A stretch of DNA of 33,225 bases from Collinsella sp. (lineage in GTDB: Bacteria > Actinomycetota > Coriobacteriia > Coriobacteriales > Coriobacteriaceae), in assembly GCA_019419625.1 (NCBI GenBank), contig DXZO01000067.1:10063-43287 (forward strand), written 5' to 3'. Every line of letters starts with the position of its first letter. Positions within the stretch are counted from its first letter, which is position 1. Positions 1-6,855 of this stretch are shown here, piece by piece. Position numbers and translations under genes: made by a program. The notes beneath the pieces are model-generated. The model worked only from the letters and a program-made list of their open reading frames with translations, searched no databases and was not told the origin of the DNA.

Positions 1-756
1 ATGTCCATTGATTCCATCATCGACTTTATCGAGGACGGTGACATTGAGGGCGCCCGCGCTGCCGTTGAGCGTCAGATTGAGCTGAATGGCGCAATCAGTG
101 CCGAGGGCCTTGCGCACGCTTGGGGTGCCGAGGTTGGCCGTACGCTGCTGGGTGCTCGTGCCGATGACGTTGCCTGCCGGGCCCGTGCCCGTGCGGCCGC
201 CGGGTCCGACGCCCGCATGAACGGCTGTGCGCTGCCGGTCGCCATTGTGTGCGGCTCTGGCAATCAGGGCATTACCTGCGCACTGCCCGTCATGGAGTAT
301 GCCGAATACCTGCGCTGCGACCACGAGCGCCTGGTGCGCGCCGTGATGCTGTCCGATCTTATCGCCGTGCATATCAAGAGCTATATTGGTGCGCTCTCGG
401 CGTTTTGCGGTGCTATTTGCGCTGCGTGCGGTGCCGGTGCTGCGATTACCTGGCTGTGCGGTGGCACGCGCGAGCAGATTGGCGCGACGGTTTCGAACAC
501 GCTCGGTAACGTTGGCGGCATCGTGTGCGATGGCGCCAAGGCGAGCTGTGCCGCCAAGATTTCGGCTGCCGTCGATGCGGCGATTCTGGGACATGATATG
601 GCCATGCAGGGGCGTGGCTTCCGTGCCGGCGAGGGTTTGATCCAGGATACCGTCGAGCAGACGATTGCTAGCATGGGCTACGTGGGCCGCGTGGGCATGA
701 AGGACACCGACGTCGAGATCCTCAACATCATGATCGGTAAGACTCGAGTCTGTTAG
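1..756 (+). CDS. L-cysteine desulfidase / UPF0597 (CyuA-YhaM) family protein, 5'-truncated by the window edge
   Basis: This is the C-terminal part of a serine dehydratase-alpha-like Fe-S enzyme of the CyuA/YhaM family. Members convert L-cysteine to pyruvate, ammonia and sulfide in the cytosol. The 251 visible residues carry the family blocks GSDARMNGC (about residues 68-76), GSGNQGITCALPV (85-97), SAFCGA (133-138) and GIVCDGAKASCAAK (173-186). Cys136, Cys176 and Cys183 are good candidates for cluster ligands. Family members are about 430 residues, and the N-terminal part with the GCTEP-type cysteine is missing. The ATG at base 1 is therefore probably an internal methionine. The stop codon overlaps that of the convergent HAD gene. 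Sulfide production fits the metY-like gene about 5 kb away, though they are not one operon. The family call is firm; the substrate is inferred. Confidence 0.85.
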   Translation: MSIDSIIDFIEDGDIEGARAAVERQIELNGAISAEGLAHAWGAEVGRTLLGARADDVACRARARAAAGSDARMNGCALPVAIVCGSGNQGITCALPVMEYAEYLRCDHERLVRAVMLSDLIAVHIKSYIGALSAFCGAICAACGAGAAITWLCGGTREQIGATVSNTLGNVGGIVCDGAKASCAAKISAAVDAAILGHDMAMQGRGFRAGEGLIQDTVEQTIASMGYVGRVGMKDTDVEILNIMIGKTRVC

Positions 757-1511
757 GACAACTCTTCCGCTACTTGGTGTTCGTAGAAGGCTTCTACTAC
801 GGCGTTAAAGTCGCGGGCGAAGCCTTCCATGGTTCCGCGCCAGGTGACTCGGTTGGGCTTGCCCTGGCCTACATAGGCAGTCTGAATGCCGCAGGCGGGG
901 CTAGGGAAGTCGCGTTTGGGATCGTTGCCCACCATAAGGACCTCATGCGGTTCGAGCCCCATCACCTGAAGCTGCTCTAGATAGTAGGTGGCATCAGGCT
1001 TGCAGCGGGTGGCGTTTCCCATGTGCGTGACGAGCTCAAAGGGGGCGTCGGCCAGGTCGCCCCAACCCATGCGGCACTCGATGGCCCCCTGCGGAAAGCT
1101 GGGGTTGGTAAAGAGCGCGCAGCGCAGCCCTGCGTCCTGTACGGCCTGGAGCGCGGCGTGTGCGCCCGGCATGGCATGGGCGTTGATGAGTTCGTCATTC
1201 TTGTACGGAAGAACTTCGCGGTCGTAGTAGGTAAACGCCTCGTAGATAAGTGGGTCCGAGAGGCAAATGCCGCATCGGCGCTCGACCTCTTCTTGGTAAA
1301 ACTCAAGATTGGTGCGATTGTCCGTGCTGCTGCGGCGATTGGCGTTGAGGTCGACCAGAATGGTGCCGAGGCGTGCCATCGTGCCACCGCGGCTGCGGCG
1401 ACCGATATCCGCGAGCATCGAAGAGACATCCTTAAAATATCGAAGGATGAACGTGTTGAGGTTGATGCTAAGAAGCGTTTCGTCCATATCGAAAACGACT
1501 GCTTTGAGCAC
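753..1511 (-). CDS. HAD-superfamily hydrolase
   Basis: A cytosolic haloacid dehalogenase-type hydrolase of 252 residues, probably a phosphatase. Motif I is FDMDETLL at residues 7-14, with nucleophile Asp8 and acid/base Asp10. Motif II is the Thr of LFTNPS. The motif III lysine is in CKPDATYY, and motif IV is MVGNDPKRDF. A helical cap of about 130 residues separates motifs I and II. The open frame extends upstream to 1682, but I chose the GTG at 1511 because AGAAAGG lies 7 nt before it and motif I then begins at the usual distance from the N-terminus. The extra 57 codons have no family features. The gene diverges from rpsA and its TAA shares bases with the TAG of the convergent desulfidase gene. 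The substrate cannot be read from the sequence. Confidence 0.85.
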   Translation of the reverse strand: MLKAVVFDMDETLLSINLNTFILRYFKDVSSMLADIGRRSRGGTMARLGTILVDLNANRRSSTDNRTNLEFYQEEVERRCGICLSDPLIYEAFTYYDREVLPYKNDELINAHAMPGAHAALQAVQDAGLRCALFTNPSFPQGAIECRMGWGDLADAPFELVTHMGNATRCKPDATYYLEQLQVMGLEPHEVLMVGNDPKRDFPSPACGIQTAYVGQGKPNRVTWRGTMEGFARDFNAVVEAFYEHQVAEELS

Positions 1512-1826
1512 GCGGGCACCTTTCTCGAAAAATCGATCTAGAATCGTTGGCTCCGGATACTTTACCCCAAAGCCGAATGCCTGGCTGGTTATCGTCAAGT
1601 TGCGGAGACGTGTGTTCATAAGATTACGAAAAAGTCTCCACACGAGTAAAAAATCGCAGTTCACGCTTGAAATCGAACTCATTTCCCCGTAACCTATACG
1701 AACGTGATTGCATAAGCGTCACATTAGTATCTGTCGGCTCCCGAGTGTTCCTAAACGTTGTGTGCTTGTCGCACCCTTCTGTAGGTCCTAGCAATCGGGG
1801 CCCCGTAGTTCGAAAGGGGTCCACCT
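1512..1826. other. Divergent intergenic region between the HAD gene and rpsA
   Basis: About 315 bp, visibly richer in A+T than the flanking genes. It must hold the promoters for both divergent genes. A candidate rpsA promoter is listed separately; I could not fix one for the HAD gene. CCCC at 1801-1804 can pair with the GGGG of the rpsA ribosome-binding site at 1816-1819. No further gene is supported. Confidence 0.4.
1667..1695 (+). promoter_or_regulatory. Candidate rpsA promoter
   Basis: TTGAAA (1667-1672) and TAACCT (1690-1695) are separated by 17 bp. TAACCT fits the actinobacterial TANNNT -10 form and recurs in the metY promoter region, where both copies read TAACCTAT. It would give a leader of about 125 nt. 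Pattern match only. Confidence 0.4.
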
Positions 1827-2993
1827 TTGAGTGAGATTCAGAACTCGTCCATTTTCTCTCTTGACGATGTCAACGAGGAGGAGATGAACAACCTCATCGA
1901 CGGTACGATTACCGACTTTGATGAGGGCGATCTCGTTAACGGCACTGTCGTTAAGATCGAGCATGACGAGGTGCTCGTTGACATCGGATTCAAGTCCGAG
2001 GGCGTTATCCCGGTCCGCGAGCTGTCCATCCGCAAGGACGCTAACCCTGCAGACATCGTTGCACTCGGTGATCCCATCGAGGCTCTGGTTCTCCAGAAGG
2101 AGGACAAGGACGGTCGTCTGGTCCTGTCCAAGAAGCGTGCCGAGTACGAGCGTGCTTGGAACCGCATCGAGGAGAAGTTCAACTCCGGCGAGAACGTCGA
2201 GGGCGAGGTTATCGAGGTTGTCAAGGGCGGCCTGATCCTCGACATCGGCCTGCGTGGCTTCCTGCCCGCTTCCCTCGTCGACCTCCGTCGCGTCAAGGAC
2301 CTCACCTCTTACATGGGCACCCGCATCGAGGCCCGCGTCATCGAGATGGACCGCAACCGCAACAACGTCGTCCTCTCCCGTCGCGTCGTGCTCGAGGAGT
2401 CCCGTAAGGCCGAGCGCTCCGAGATCCTGTCCAAGCTCAAGTCTGGCATGCGTCTCCAGGGTACCGTTTCCTCCATCGTCGACTTCGGCGCCTTCGTCGA
2501 CCTCGGCGGTATCGACGGCCTCATCCACATCTCCGAGCTCTCCTGGAACCACGTCAACCATCCTTCCGAGGTTGTCAAGGTCGGCCAGGAGGTCGAGGTC
2601 GAGGTTCTCGACGTCGATCTCAACCGCGAGCGCATCTCCCTGGGTCTCAAGCAGACCACCGAGGATCCGTGGCGCGCACTGGTCAAGAAGTACCCCGTCG
2701 GCGCTATCGTCGAGGGCACTGTGACCAAGCTTGTCCCGTTTGGCGCTTTCGTCGACTTGGGCGAGGGCATCGAGGGCCTGGTGCACATCTCCGAGATGGC
2801 CAACAAGCACGTCGACCAGCCTTCTCAGGTTACCCACGTGGGCGACAAGGTTCAGGTCAAGGTCATGGAGATCGACCTCGACCGTCGTCGTATCTCCCTG
2901 TCCATGAAGTCCGCTGCTGAGACTCTGGGCGTCGAGATCGAGGTTACCCCGCTGCCTTCCGAGAAGAAGGACGAGGAGACTGACGCCGAGTAA
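1827..2993 (+). CDS. rpsA: 30S ribosomal protein S1
   Basis: S1 binds mRNA on the small ribosomal subunit and helps initiation. The 388-residue protein has four S1 (OB-fold) repeats at about residues 34-103, 121-187, 205-275 and 290-361, then a short acidic tail. The last two repeats carry the canonical DFGAFVDLGG...GLIHISEL and PFGAFVDLGEGIEGLVHISE cores. Four repeats is the usual actinobacterial form, against six in E. coli. The start is TTG at 1827: GAAAGGGG lies just upstream with 7 nt spacing, and the next in-frame codons give SEIQNSS. The Shine-Dalgarno GGGG can pair with CCCC at 1801-1804, which might allow leader-based control as known for S1 genes elsewhere; this is inferred. A strong terminator follows, so the gene is probably monocistronic. 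Confidence 0.97.
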   Translation: MSEIQNSSIFSLDDVNEEEMNNLIDGTITDFDEGDLVNGTVVKIEHDEVLVDIGFKSEGVIPVRELSIRKDANPADIVALGDPIEALVLQKEDKDGRLVLSKKRAEYERAWNRIEEKFNSGENVEGEVIEVVKGGLILDIGLRGFLPASLVDLRRVKDLTSYMGTRIEARVIEMDRNRNNVVLSRRVVLEESRKAERSEILSKLKSGMRLQGTVSSIVDFGAFVDLGGIDGLIHISELSWNHVNHPSEVVKVGQEVEVEVLDVDLNRERISLGLKQTTEDPWRALVKKYPVGAIVEGTVTKLVPFGAFVDLGEGIEGLVHISEMANKHVDQPSQVTHVGDKVQVKVMEIDLDRRRISLSMKSAAETLGVEIEVTPLPSEKKDEETDAE

Positions 2994-3017
2994 ATCGGTT
3001 TGACGATCACTTGTTTT

Positions 3018-3051
3018 AAGGGATCCGTCCGTAATGGACGGGTCCCTTTTT
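3018..3051 (+). terminator. Rho-independent terminator of rpsA
   Basis: A 13-bp stem (3018-3030 with 3036-3048, one G-T pair) and a 5-nt loop, followed at once by a T tract to 3051. Confidence 0.92.
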
Positions 3052-3279
3052 GCATTTGGCACCGAGATGCGCAATGCTGCCGGGCTGTCCACAGGCTATT
3101 GGATTGTCGGTGCATGAAAAAAGCCGACATCCCGCCTCGGGGAGGAGGCGGGAACACACCGAGTAGACGGAGGGGTGCGGAGCGCGGTCGCGTCTCGACT
3201 GACGACGTTGCCCATCGACAGGATCATTGTAACGCATGGCGGTTCTTGGTTTATCGTGTCGAGCGTTTGCGTTGTGCCA
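3052..3279. other. Intergenic region upstream of rnpB with two tandem hairpins
   Basis: No gene is seen. TGTCGG...CCGACA forms a weak stem around an A6 run (3117-3122). CCCGCCTC (3131-3138) pairs with GAGGCGGG (3145-3152) in a strong 8-bp GC stem. Read on the minus strand, the second hairpin is followed by T6 only after 8 nt, so it is a poor terminator. Role unknown. Confidence 0.35.
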
Positions 3280-3306
3280 TTGCCTGCGGTAACGGTGTGT
3301 TACACT
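3280..3306 (+). promoter_or_regulatory. rnpB: Candidate rnpB promoter with extended -10
   Basis: TACACT (3301-3306) is preceded by TGT, making an extended -10. A TTGCCT -35-like hexamer lies at 3280-3285 with a short 15-bp spacer. The predicted start falls at about 3313-3315, exactly where the RNase P RNA P1 helix begins, which supports the call. Confidence 0.6.
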
Positions 3307-3314
3307 CTTGCACT

Positions 3315-3676
3315 GCTGAGTGGGCCAGACGGTCGCGCGATGTGCTGCTTGCAGTACGCGTGAGGAAAGTCCGGGCTCCAGAGGGCGGGATGCCGGCTAA
3401 CGGCCGGGCGGAGTGATCCGACGGAAAGCGCCGCAGAAAAGAAGACTCCCACCTGCGCCGCAAGGCGTAAAGGGAAAAGCTGAAACGGTGGTGTAAGAGA
3501 CCACCAGCGTCGTGGCAACATGGCGGCTTGGCAAGCCCCATCCGGAGCAAGCGCGAATAGGAACGCTATGGGCCGGCCCGGTCCGCGTTCGGGTAGCGTG
3601 CGTGGAGCTGCACGGTAACGTGCAGACAAGATAAATGACCGTTCACGACAGAACCCGGCTTATCGGCCCACTTAGC
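3315..3676 (+). ncRNA. rnpB: RNase P RNA, bacterial type A
   Basis: The catalytic RNA that removes 5' leaders from pre-tRNAs. The 5' universal block GAGGAAAGTCCGGGCTCC is at about 3361-3378 and the 3' block ACGACAGAACCCGGCTTATC at about 3645-3664, in the same order and spacing as in E. coli M1 RNA. The termini were set by helix P1: GCTGAGTGGGCC at 3315-3326 pairs with GGCCCACTTAGC at 3665-3676 with one wobble. Internal GGTAAGAG-like and GGAGCAAG-type blocks (for example CCGGAGCAAGCGCGAATAGG) are also present. Length is about 362 nt, normal for type A. A large separate hairpin follows. Open reading frames over this stretch are not genes. Confidence 0.96.
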
Positions 3677-3693
3677 AACTATGTTGACGCTGC

Positions 3694-3791
3694 GACGGCG
3701 TCAGCTGGCCGATTTGGCGCTCATTCGTCGGTTGCCGCCATAAGGCGTGCTCCCTCCTCTTTCGGGCCAAATCGACTCAGCTGACGCCGTC
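3694..3791. repeat. Long imperfect inverted repeat (large hairpin) just downstream of rnpB
   Basis: GACGGCGTCAGCTG (3694-3707) pairs perfectly with CAGCTGACGCCGTC (3778-3791). After a 2x3 internal loop, CGATTTGGC (3710-3718) pairs with GCCAAATCG (3766-3774). That gives 23 bp and a 47-nt loop. No T run follows, so it is not a standard terminator. It could be an RNA 3' structure, a processing site or a copy of a dispersed element. Confidence 0.75.
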
Positions 3792-4029
3792 TCGCTGTCT
3801 TTATCTGATCATCGATAGCCTCATTTTTGTTGCGGCCTCGCCTTTCAAGGCACCTTGCTCACGCTGACGGGTTCTCGCTTTCGTTGACGGAATCATCGGC
3901 GGTTCCGTTCTTAGCGTTTCGCTGCCTTTGCCTGGTCATCGGCGTCGCCGTTCTTTTTACCGGGGTTATCGGTACGGCCTTTGCCGTATTATTGAGGCTG
4001 TTTGTTTCTTTGCTTGTTGTTGAGGGGCT
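3792..4029. other. Intergenic region upstream of the YigZ-family gene
   Basis: About 240 bp, T-rich on the plus strand towards the 3' end. A plus-strand frame from about 3827 encodes a hydrophobic stretch but runs on through the YigZ gene in another frame and has no good ribosome-binding site. No promoter could be fixed with confidence. Confidence 0.3.
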
Positions 4030-4032
4030 TTG

Positions 4033-4668
4033 TTGGACAGCTATTTTACTCTGCAATCGAATATTGAGGTTTCGGGCGAGTTTGTGGACCGCAAGAGCCG
4101 GTTTATTGCCCAGCTGGTCCATATTGAGTCCGAGGACGAGGCGAATGCCTTTATCGAGATGGTTCGCAAGCGTCATTACGACGCTCGACACAATGTTCCC
4201 GCGTGGATTTTGGTCGATGGACGCGAGCGCCAGAGCGATGATGGTGAGCCGAGCCGCACGAGCGGTATGCCGACACTCGAGGTGCTGCGCGGAGCGGGGC
4301 TCAAAAATGTTTGCTGCGTAGTGACACGCTATTTTGGTGGTACGTTGTTGGGGCCCGGTGGCTTGGTACGCGCCTATACCGCGGCGACGCAGGCGGCGGT
4401 GGCCGCGGCTCAGGAGGCCGGGCAGATCGTCGAGATGACGAGTGTCGTGCCTGTTGACGTGCATGTGGCCTATCCGCAGTATGAGCAGGTGCTTCGCTTG
4501 GCCCAGGATTCCGGTGCCAAGGTTTCGGATACCGAGTACGCGGATGCCGTGACACTTCATTTGGTGTTTAAGGCGGGGGAGCAGGGGTCGTTTTGCGCTA
4601 AGATGCGCGAGCTTATGGCGGGGCGCGAGGAGATTGAGGTCAGCACTCCCGAATTTGCCGAGTTCTAA
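4033..4668 (+). CDS. YigZ / IMPACT (UPF0029) family protein
   Basis: A two-domain cytosolic protein of 211 residues, normal for the YigZ family, which is related to eukaryotic IMPACT. The biochemical role in bacteria is not settled. The N-terminal domain shows KSRFIAQL (about 22-29) and YDARHNVPAWIL. The signature follows: GEPSRTSGMPTLEVLRG, then VTRYFGGTLLGPGGLVRAY. A C-terminal ferredoxin-like domain of about 75 residues completes it. Two adjacent TTG codons at 4030 and 4033 can start the frame and there is an in-frame stop just upstream. I chose 4033 because GAGGGG at 4022-4027 then has a 5-nt spacer. A bidirectional-looking terminator follows. Confidence 0.9.
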   Translation: MDSYFTLQSNIEVSGEFVDRKSRFIAQLVHIESEDEANAFIEMVRKRHYDARHNVPAWILVDGRERQSDDGEPSRTSGMPTLEVLRGAGLKNVCCVVTRYFGGTLLGPGGLVRAYTAATQAAVAAAQEAGQIVEMTSVVPVDVHVAYPQYEQVLRLAQDSGAKVSDTEYADAVTLHLVFKAGEQGSFCAKMRELMAGREEIEVSTPEFAEF

Positions 4669-4671
4669 CGG

Positions 4672-4722
4672 CGACGGTCGGCGTGCTTTTGGACGGATCC
4701 CAAGCACACCGACCGTCGTTTT
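4672..4722 (+). terminator. Terminator between convergent genes
   Basis: A 17-bp stem (4672-4688 with 4702-4718, one mismatch on the plus strand that becomes a wobble on the minus strand) and a 13-nt loop, followed by T4 at 4719-4722. It serves the YigZ-family gene and may also stop transcripts from the opposite strand. Confidence 0.85.
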
Positions 4723-4735
4723 ATGTCGCTGCCGT

Positions 4736-5182
4736 TTACTCGGCGAGCTGCTTTAGTACATCACAGGCGATTTCGACGGCATCGTCGATGCAACCGGGAC
4801 AGCTGCGGAGCGGACCCTTGTCCGATCCGATGCCCTTGAGCGTGCCGCAGACGGTCGTCGTGTTCTTCTCGCCAAAGCGCTTGGCAATCTCGCGCGACAG
4901 TTTGTAGGTCTGGCCCTTGGTCTTGGGGTTTTCCATGCCATCGCTCATTACAAAGCCCATGATGGCCACGGCGCCCGAGATGGCACCGCAAGTTTCGGTC
5001 ATGCCGCCCATGCCGGCGCCAAAGCCCTCGGTGAGGGTAAAGGCGACCTGGGGGTCGAGCCCGACCGCGGGCGCGAGCGTGCAGGCGACGGCCTGCGCGC
5101 AGTTAAAGCCGCGGGCGTGGTATTCGGCAGCCTGAGCCTGGCAGGTGGCAGTGTTGAGCTGAGTGGTATCAATCTGCTTCAT
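4736..5182 (-). CDS. C_GCAxxG_C_C family protein (cysteine-rich, redox type)
   Basis: A 148-residue cytosolic protein of the C_GCAxxG_C_C family. Members are found mostly in anaerobes and are thought to bind a metal or Fe-S cluster or act in redox chemistry; the function is not established. The pattern here is FNCAQAV (Cys28), ETCGAISGAVAIMG (Cys65), VCG (Cys112) and SCPGC (Cys128, Cys131), so all signature cysteines are present. The open frame continues 49 codons upstream, but I chose the ATG at 5182 because GGAG lies 6 nt before it and the extra N-terminus is not family-like. It diverges from metY across a region rich in GGGACAAAT sites, so both genes may share a regulator. Confidence 0.85.
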   Translation of the reverse strand: MKQIDTTQLNTATCQAQAAEYHARGFNCAQAVACTLAPAVGLDPQVAFTLTEGFGAGMGGMTETCGAISGAVAIMGFVMSDGMENPKTKGQTYKLSREIAKRFGEKNTTTVCGTLKGIGSDKGPLRSCPGCIDDAVEIACDVLKQLAE

Positions 5183-5430
5183 CGGTGTCTCCTTGATTGC
5201 GGTGTACCCGCCTATGGTACCCTTGCTGGCGCATTCGCTTATCGAGACCGCAGTGCATATCTCATTGTTTTTCGCCATCGAACACTTTCTTAAGATTTGG
5301 GACAAATAAACCTGATTAATTTGTCCCAATTAATTTGTCCCATAACCTATCGGCGGGATGGGTTGAGAGGGGTGCGGGGTAGCGGTATCGTGAACCGAAT
5401 AAAAACAAAACCCAAGTAAGGGAGTTGGAT
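5183..5430. other. Divergent intergenic region between the C_GCAxxG gene and metY
   Basis: About 250 bp, AT-rich in the middle. It contains the GGGACAAAT cluster and candidate metY promoter listed separately. No SAM-riboswitch-like or T-box-like core was recognised. Confidence 0.4.
5299..5348 (+). promoter_or_regulatory. Three GGGACAAAT half-sites overlapping a candidate metY promoter
   Basis: GGGACAAAT at 5299-5307 faces its reverse complement ATTTGTCCC at 5319-5327, and ATTTGTCCC is repeated at 5333-5341, 14 bp (more than one helix turn) on. Within the second and third sites lie TTGTCC (5321-5326) and, 16 bp later, TAACCT (5343-5348), a plausible -35/-10 pair. Site geometry suggests a dimeric regulator covering the promoter; the regulator is unknown. 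Confidence 0.55.
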
Positions 5431-6714
5431 ATGAGCGAGCAGACTATCGGTACCACGTGCGTTCAGGGCGGCTATCATCCGGGCGATGCGGAGCCGCGCC
5501 AGGTGCCCATCTACCAGTCCACCACGTGGAAATACGACACGTCCGAGCACATGGGCAAGCTGTTTGACCTGGAGGAGTCGGGCTACTTCTACAGCCGTCT
5601 GCAGAATCCCACGTGCGATCTGGTTGCCGCCAAGATCTGCGAGATGGAGGGCGGCACCGCTGCGATGCTCACGAGTTCGGGCATGGCCGCGAACTTCCTC
5701 GCGATCTTTAACGTGGCCGGTGCCGGTGATCACGTGGTCGCGAGCTCTGCTATCTACGGCGGTACGTATAACCTGCTCGCCCACACCATGGGCCGCATGG
5801 GCGTGACTTGCACGTTTGTCGCCCCCGACTGCACCGATGAGGAGCTGGAGGCCGCCTTTCAGCCCAACACCAAGCTCGTCTTTGGCGAGACGATCGCCAA
5901 CCCCGCCCTTGCCGTGCTCGATATTGAGCGCTTTGCCAAGGCCGCACATGACCACGGCGTGCCGCTGATGGTCGACAACACCTTCCCGACGCCCGTGATG
6001 TGCCGTCCCTTTGAGTGGGGCGCCGACATCGTTACGCACTCCACCACCAAGTACATGGATGGACATGCTGCCTACCTGGGTGGCGTGATCGTCGACCACG
6101 GCCAGTTTGACTGGATGGCCCATGCAGACAAGTTCCCGGGTCTCACCACGCCCGACGAGAGCTATCACGGCGTGACCTATGCCGAGAAGTTCGGTCGCGA
6201 GGGTGCCTTCATTACCAAGGCAACCGCTCAGCTCATGCGCGACCTCGGCCCCATGCAGAACCCGCAGGCGGCGTTTTTCCTGAATAGCTCGCTCGAGAGC
6301 CTGCATGTGCGTATGCCGCGTCATTGTGAGAACGGCCTGGCCGTTGCTAAGTTCCTGCAGAGCCATCCCAAGGTGCGCTTTGTAAGCTATCCGGGCCTGG
6401 AGGGCGATAAGTACTATGACATCGCTCAGAAGTACATGCCTAACGGTACCTGCGGCGTGGTGAGCTTTGGCTTTAACGGTGGTCGCGCGGCGGCCGAGAC
6501 CTTTATGAAGAGCCTCAAGCTCGCCCAGATCGCCACGCATGTGGCTGACGCCCGCACCTGCTGCCTGCATCCCGCTAATGCCACACACCGCCAGATGAAC
6601 GATGAGGAGCTCATCGCCTGTGGCATCTCCGCCGACATGGTGCGCCTGTCGTGCGGCCTCGAGGATACGGCCGATCTGATTGCCGACCTTGAGCAGGCAC
6701 TCGAGCAGTGCTAG
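5431..6714 (+). CDS. metY: O-acetylhomoserine sulfhydrylase-like Cys/Met metabolism PLP enzyme
   Basis: A PLP-dependent gamma-replacement enzyme of the Cys/Met family. By length (427 residues) and overall sequence it is closest to O-acetylhomoserine aminocarboxypropyltransferase, which makes homocysteine from O-acetylhomoserine and sulfide. YSRLQNPT is at residues 54-61, SSGMAAN at 82-88, DNTFPTP at 182-188, and the PLP lysine is Lys207 in STTKYMDGH. A late DLIADLEQAL segment closes the protein. The start is ATG 5431: AAGGGAG lies 6 nt upstream; a TTG at 5425 is in frame but sits inside that spacing. Cystathionine gamma-synthase or gamma-lyase activity cannot be ruled out by eye. A terminator follows. 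Confidence 0.85.
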   Translation: MSEQTIGTTCVQGGYHPGDAEPRQVPIYQSTTWKYDTSEHMGKLFDLEESGYFYSRLQNPTCDLVAAKICEMEGGTAAMLTSSGMAANFLAIFNVAGAGDHVVASSAIYGGTYNLLAHTMGRMGVTCTFVAPDCTDEELEAAFQPNTKLVFGETIANPALAVLDIERFAKAAHDHGVPLMVDNTFPTPVMCRPFEWGADIVTHSTTKYMDGHAAYLGGVIVDHGQFDWMAHADKFPGLTTPDESYHGVTYAEKFGREGAFITKATAQLMRDLGPMQNPQAAFFLNSSLESLHVRMPRHCENGLAVAKFLQSHPKVRFVSYPGLEGDKYYDIAQKYMPNGTCGVVSFGFNGGRAAAETFMKSLKLAQIATHVADARTCCLHPANATHRQMNDEELIACGISADMVRLSCGLEDTADLIADLEQALEQC

Positions 6715-6783
6715 GCTAGCGTTCGCATAAGGCGCCGATGCTGGCAGAAAGCTTCGGCGACCTTTCGTTCCGATTCCGTAGGC

Positions 6784-6829
6784 GGGACCCCAATCGCGAC
6801 TGTTTGTAGGCGATTGGGGCCCCGTTTTT
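6784..6829 (+). terminator. Terminator after metY, placed directly before the MFS gene
   Basis: GGGACCCCAATCGC (6784-6797) pairs with GCGATTGGGGCCCC (6810-6823) with one mismatch, followed by GTTTTT. A weaker CGCCGA/TCGGCG hairpin lies upstream (6733-6738 with 6754-6759). The T tract ends only 26 nt before the start codon of the MFS gene, so the element could also act as its attenuator. Confidence 0.88.
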
Positions 6830-6855
6830 GCGTTGCGCCACTCGAAAGGATGGAT

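Noticed and set aside
1..756. ATG at base 1 as the true start of the desulfidase-family gene
   Set aside because: The family is about 430 residues and the visible part begins in mid-protein; the N-terminal conserved block is absent.
1512..1682. 57-codon N-terminal extension of the HAD gene
   Set aside because: No ribosome-binding site for the upstream ATG, and HAD motif I normally lies near the N-terminus; GTG 1511 has a good site.
3117..3152. Minus-strand terminator upstream of rnpB
   Set aside because: The T6 run is 8 nt from the hairpin and there is no minus-strand gene nearby to end.
3827..4321. Plus-strand frame with a hydrophobic stretch overlapping the YigZ gene
   Set aside because: It has no convincing ribosome-binding site and continues over half of a conserved gene in another frame.
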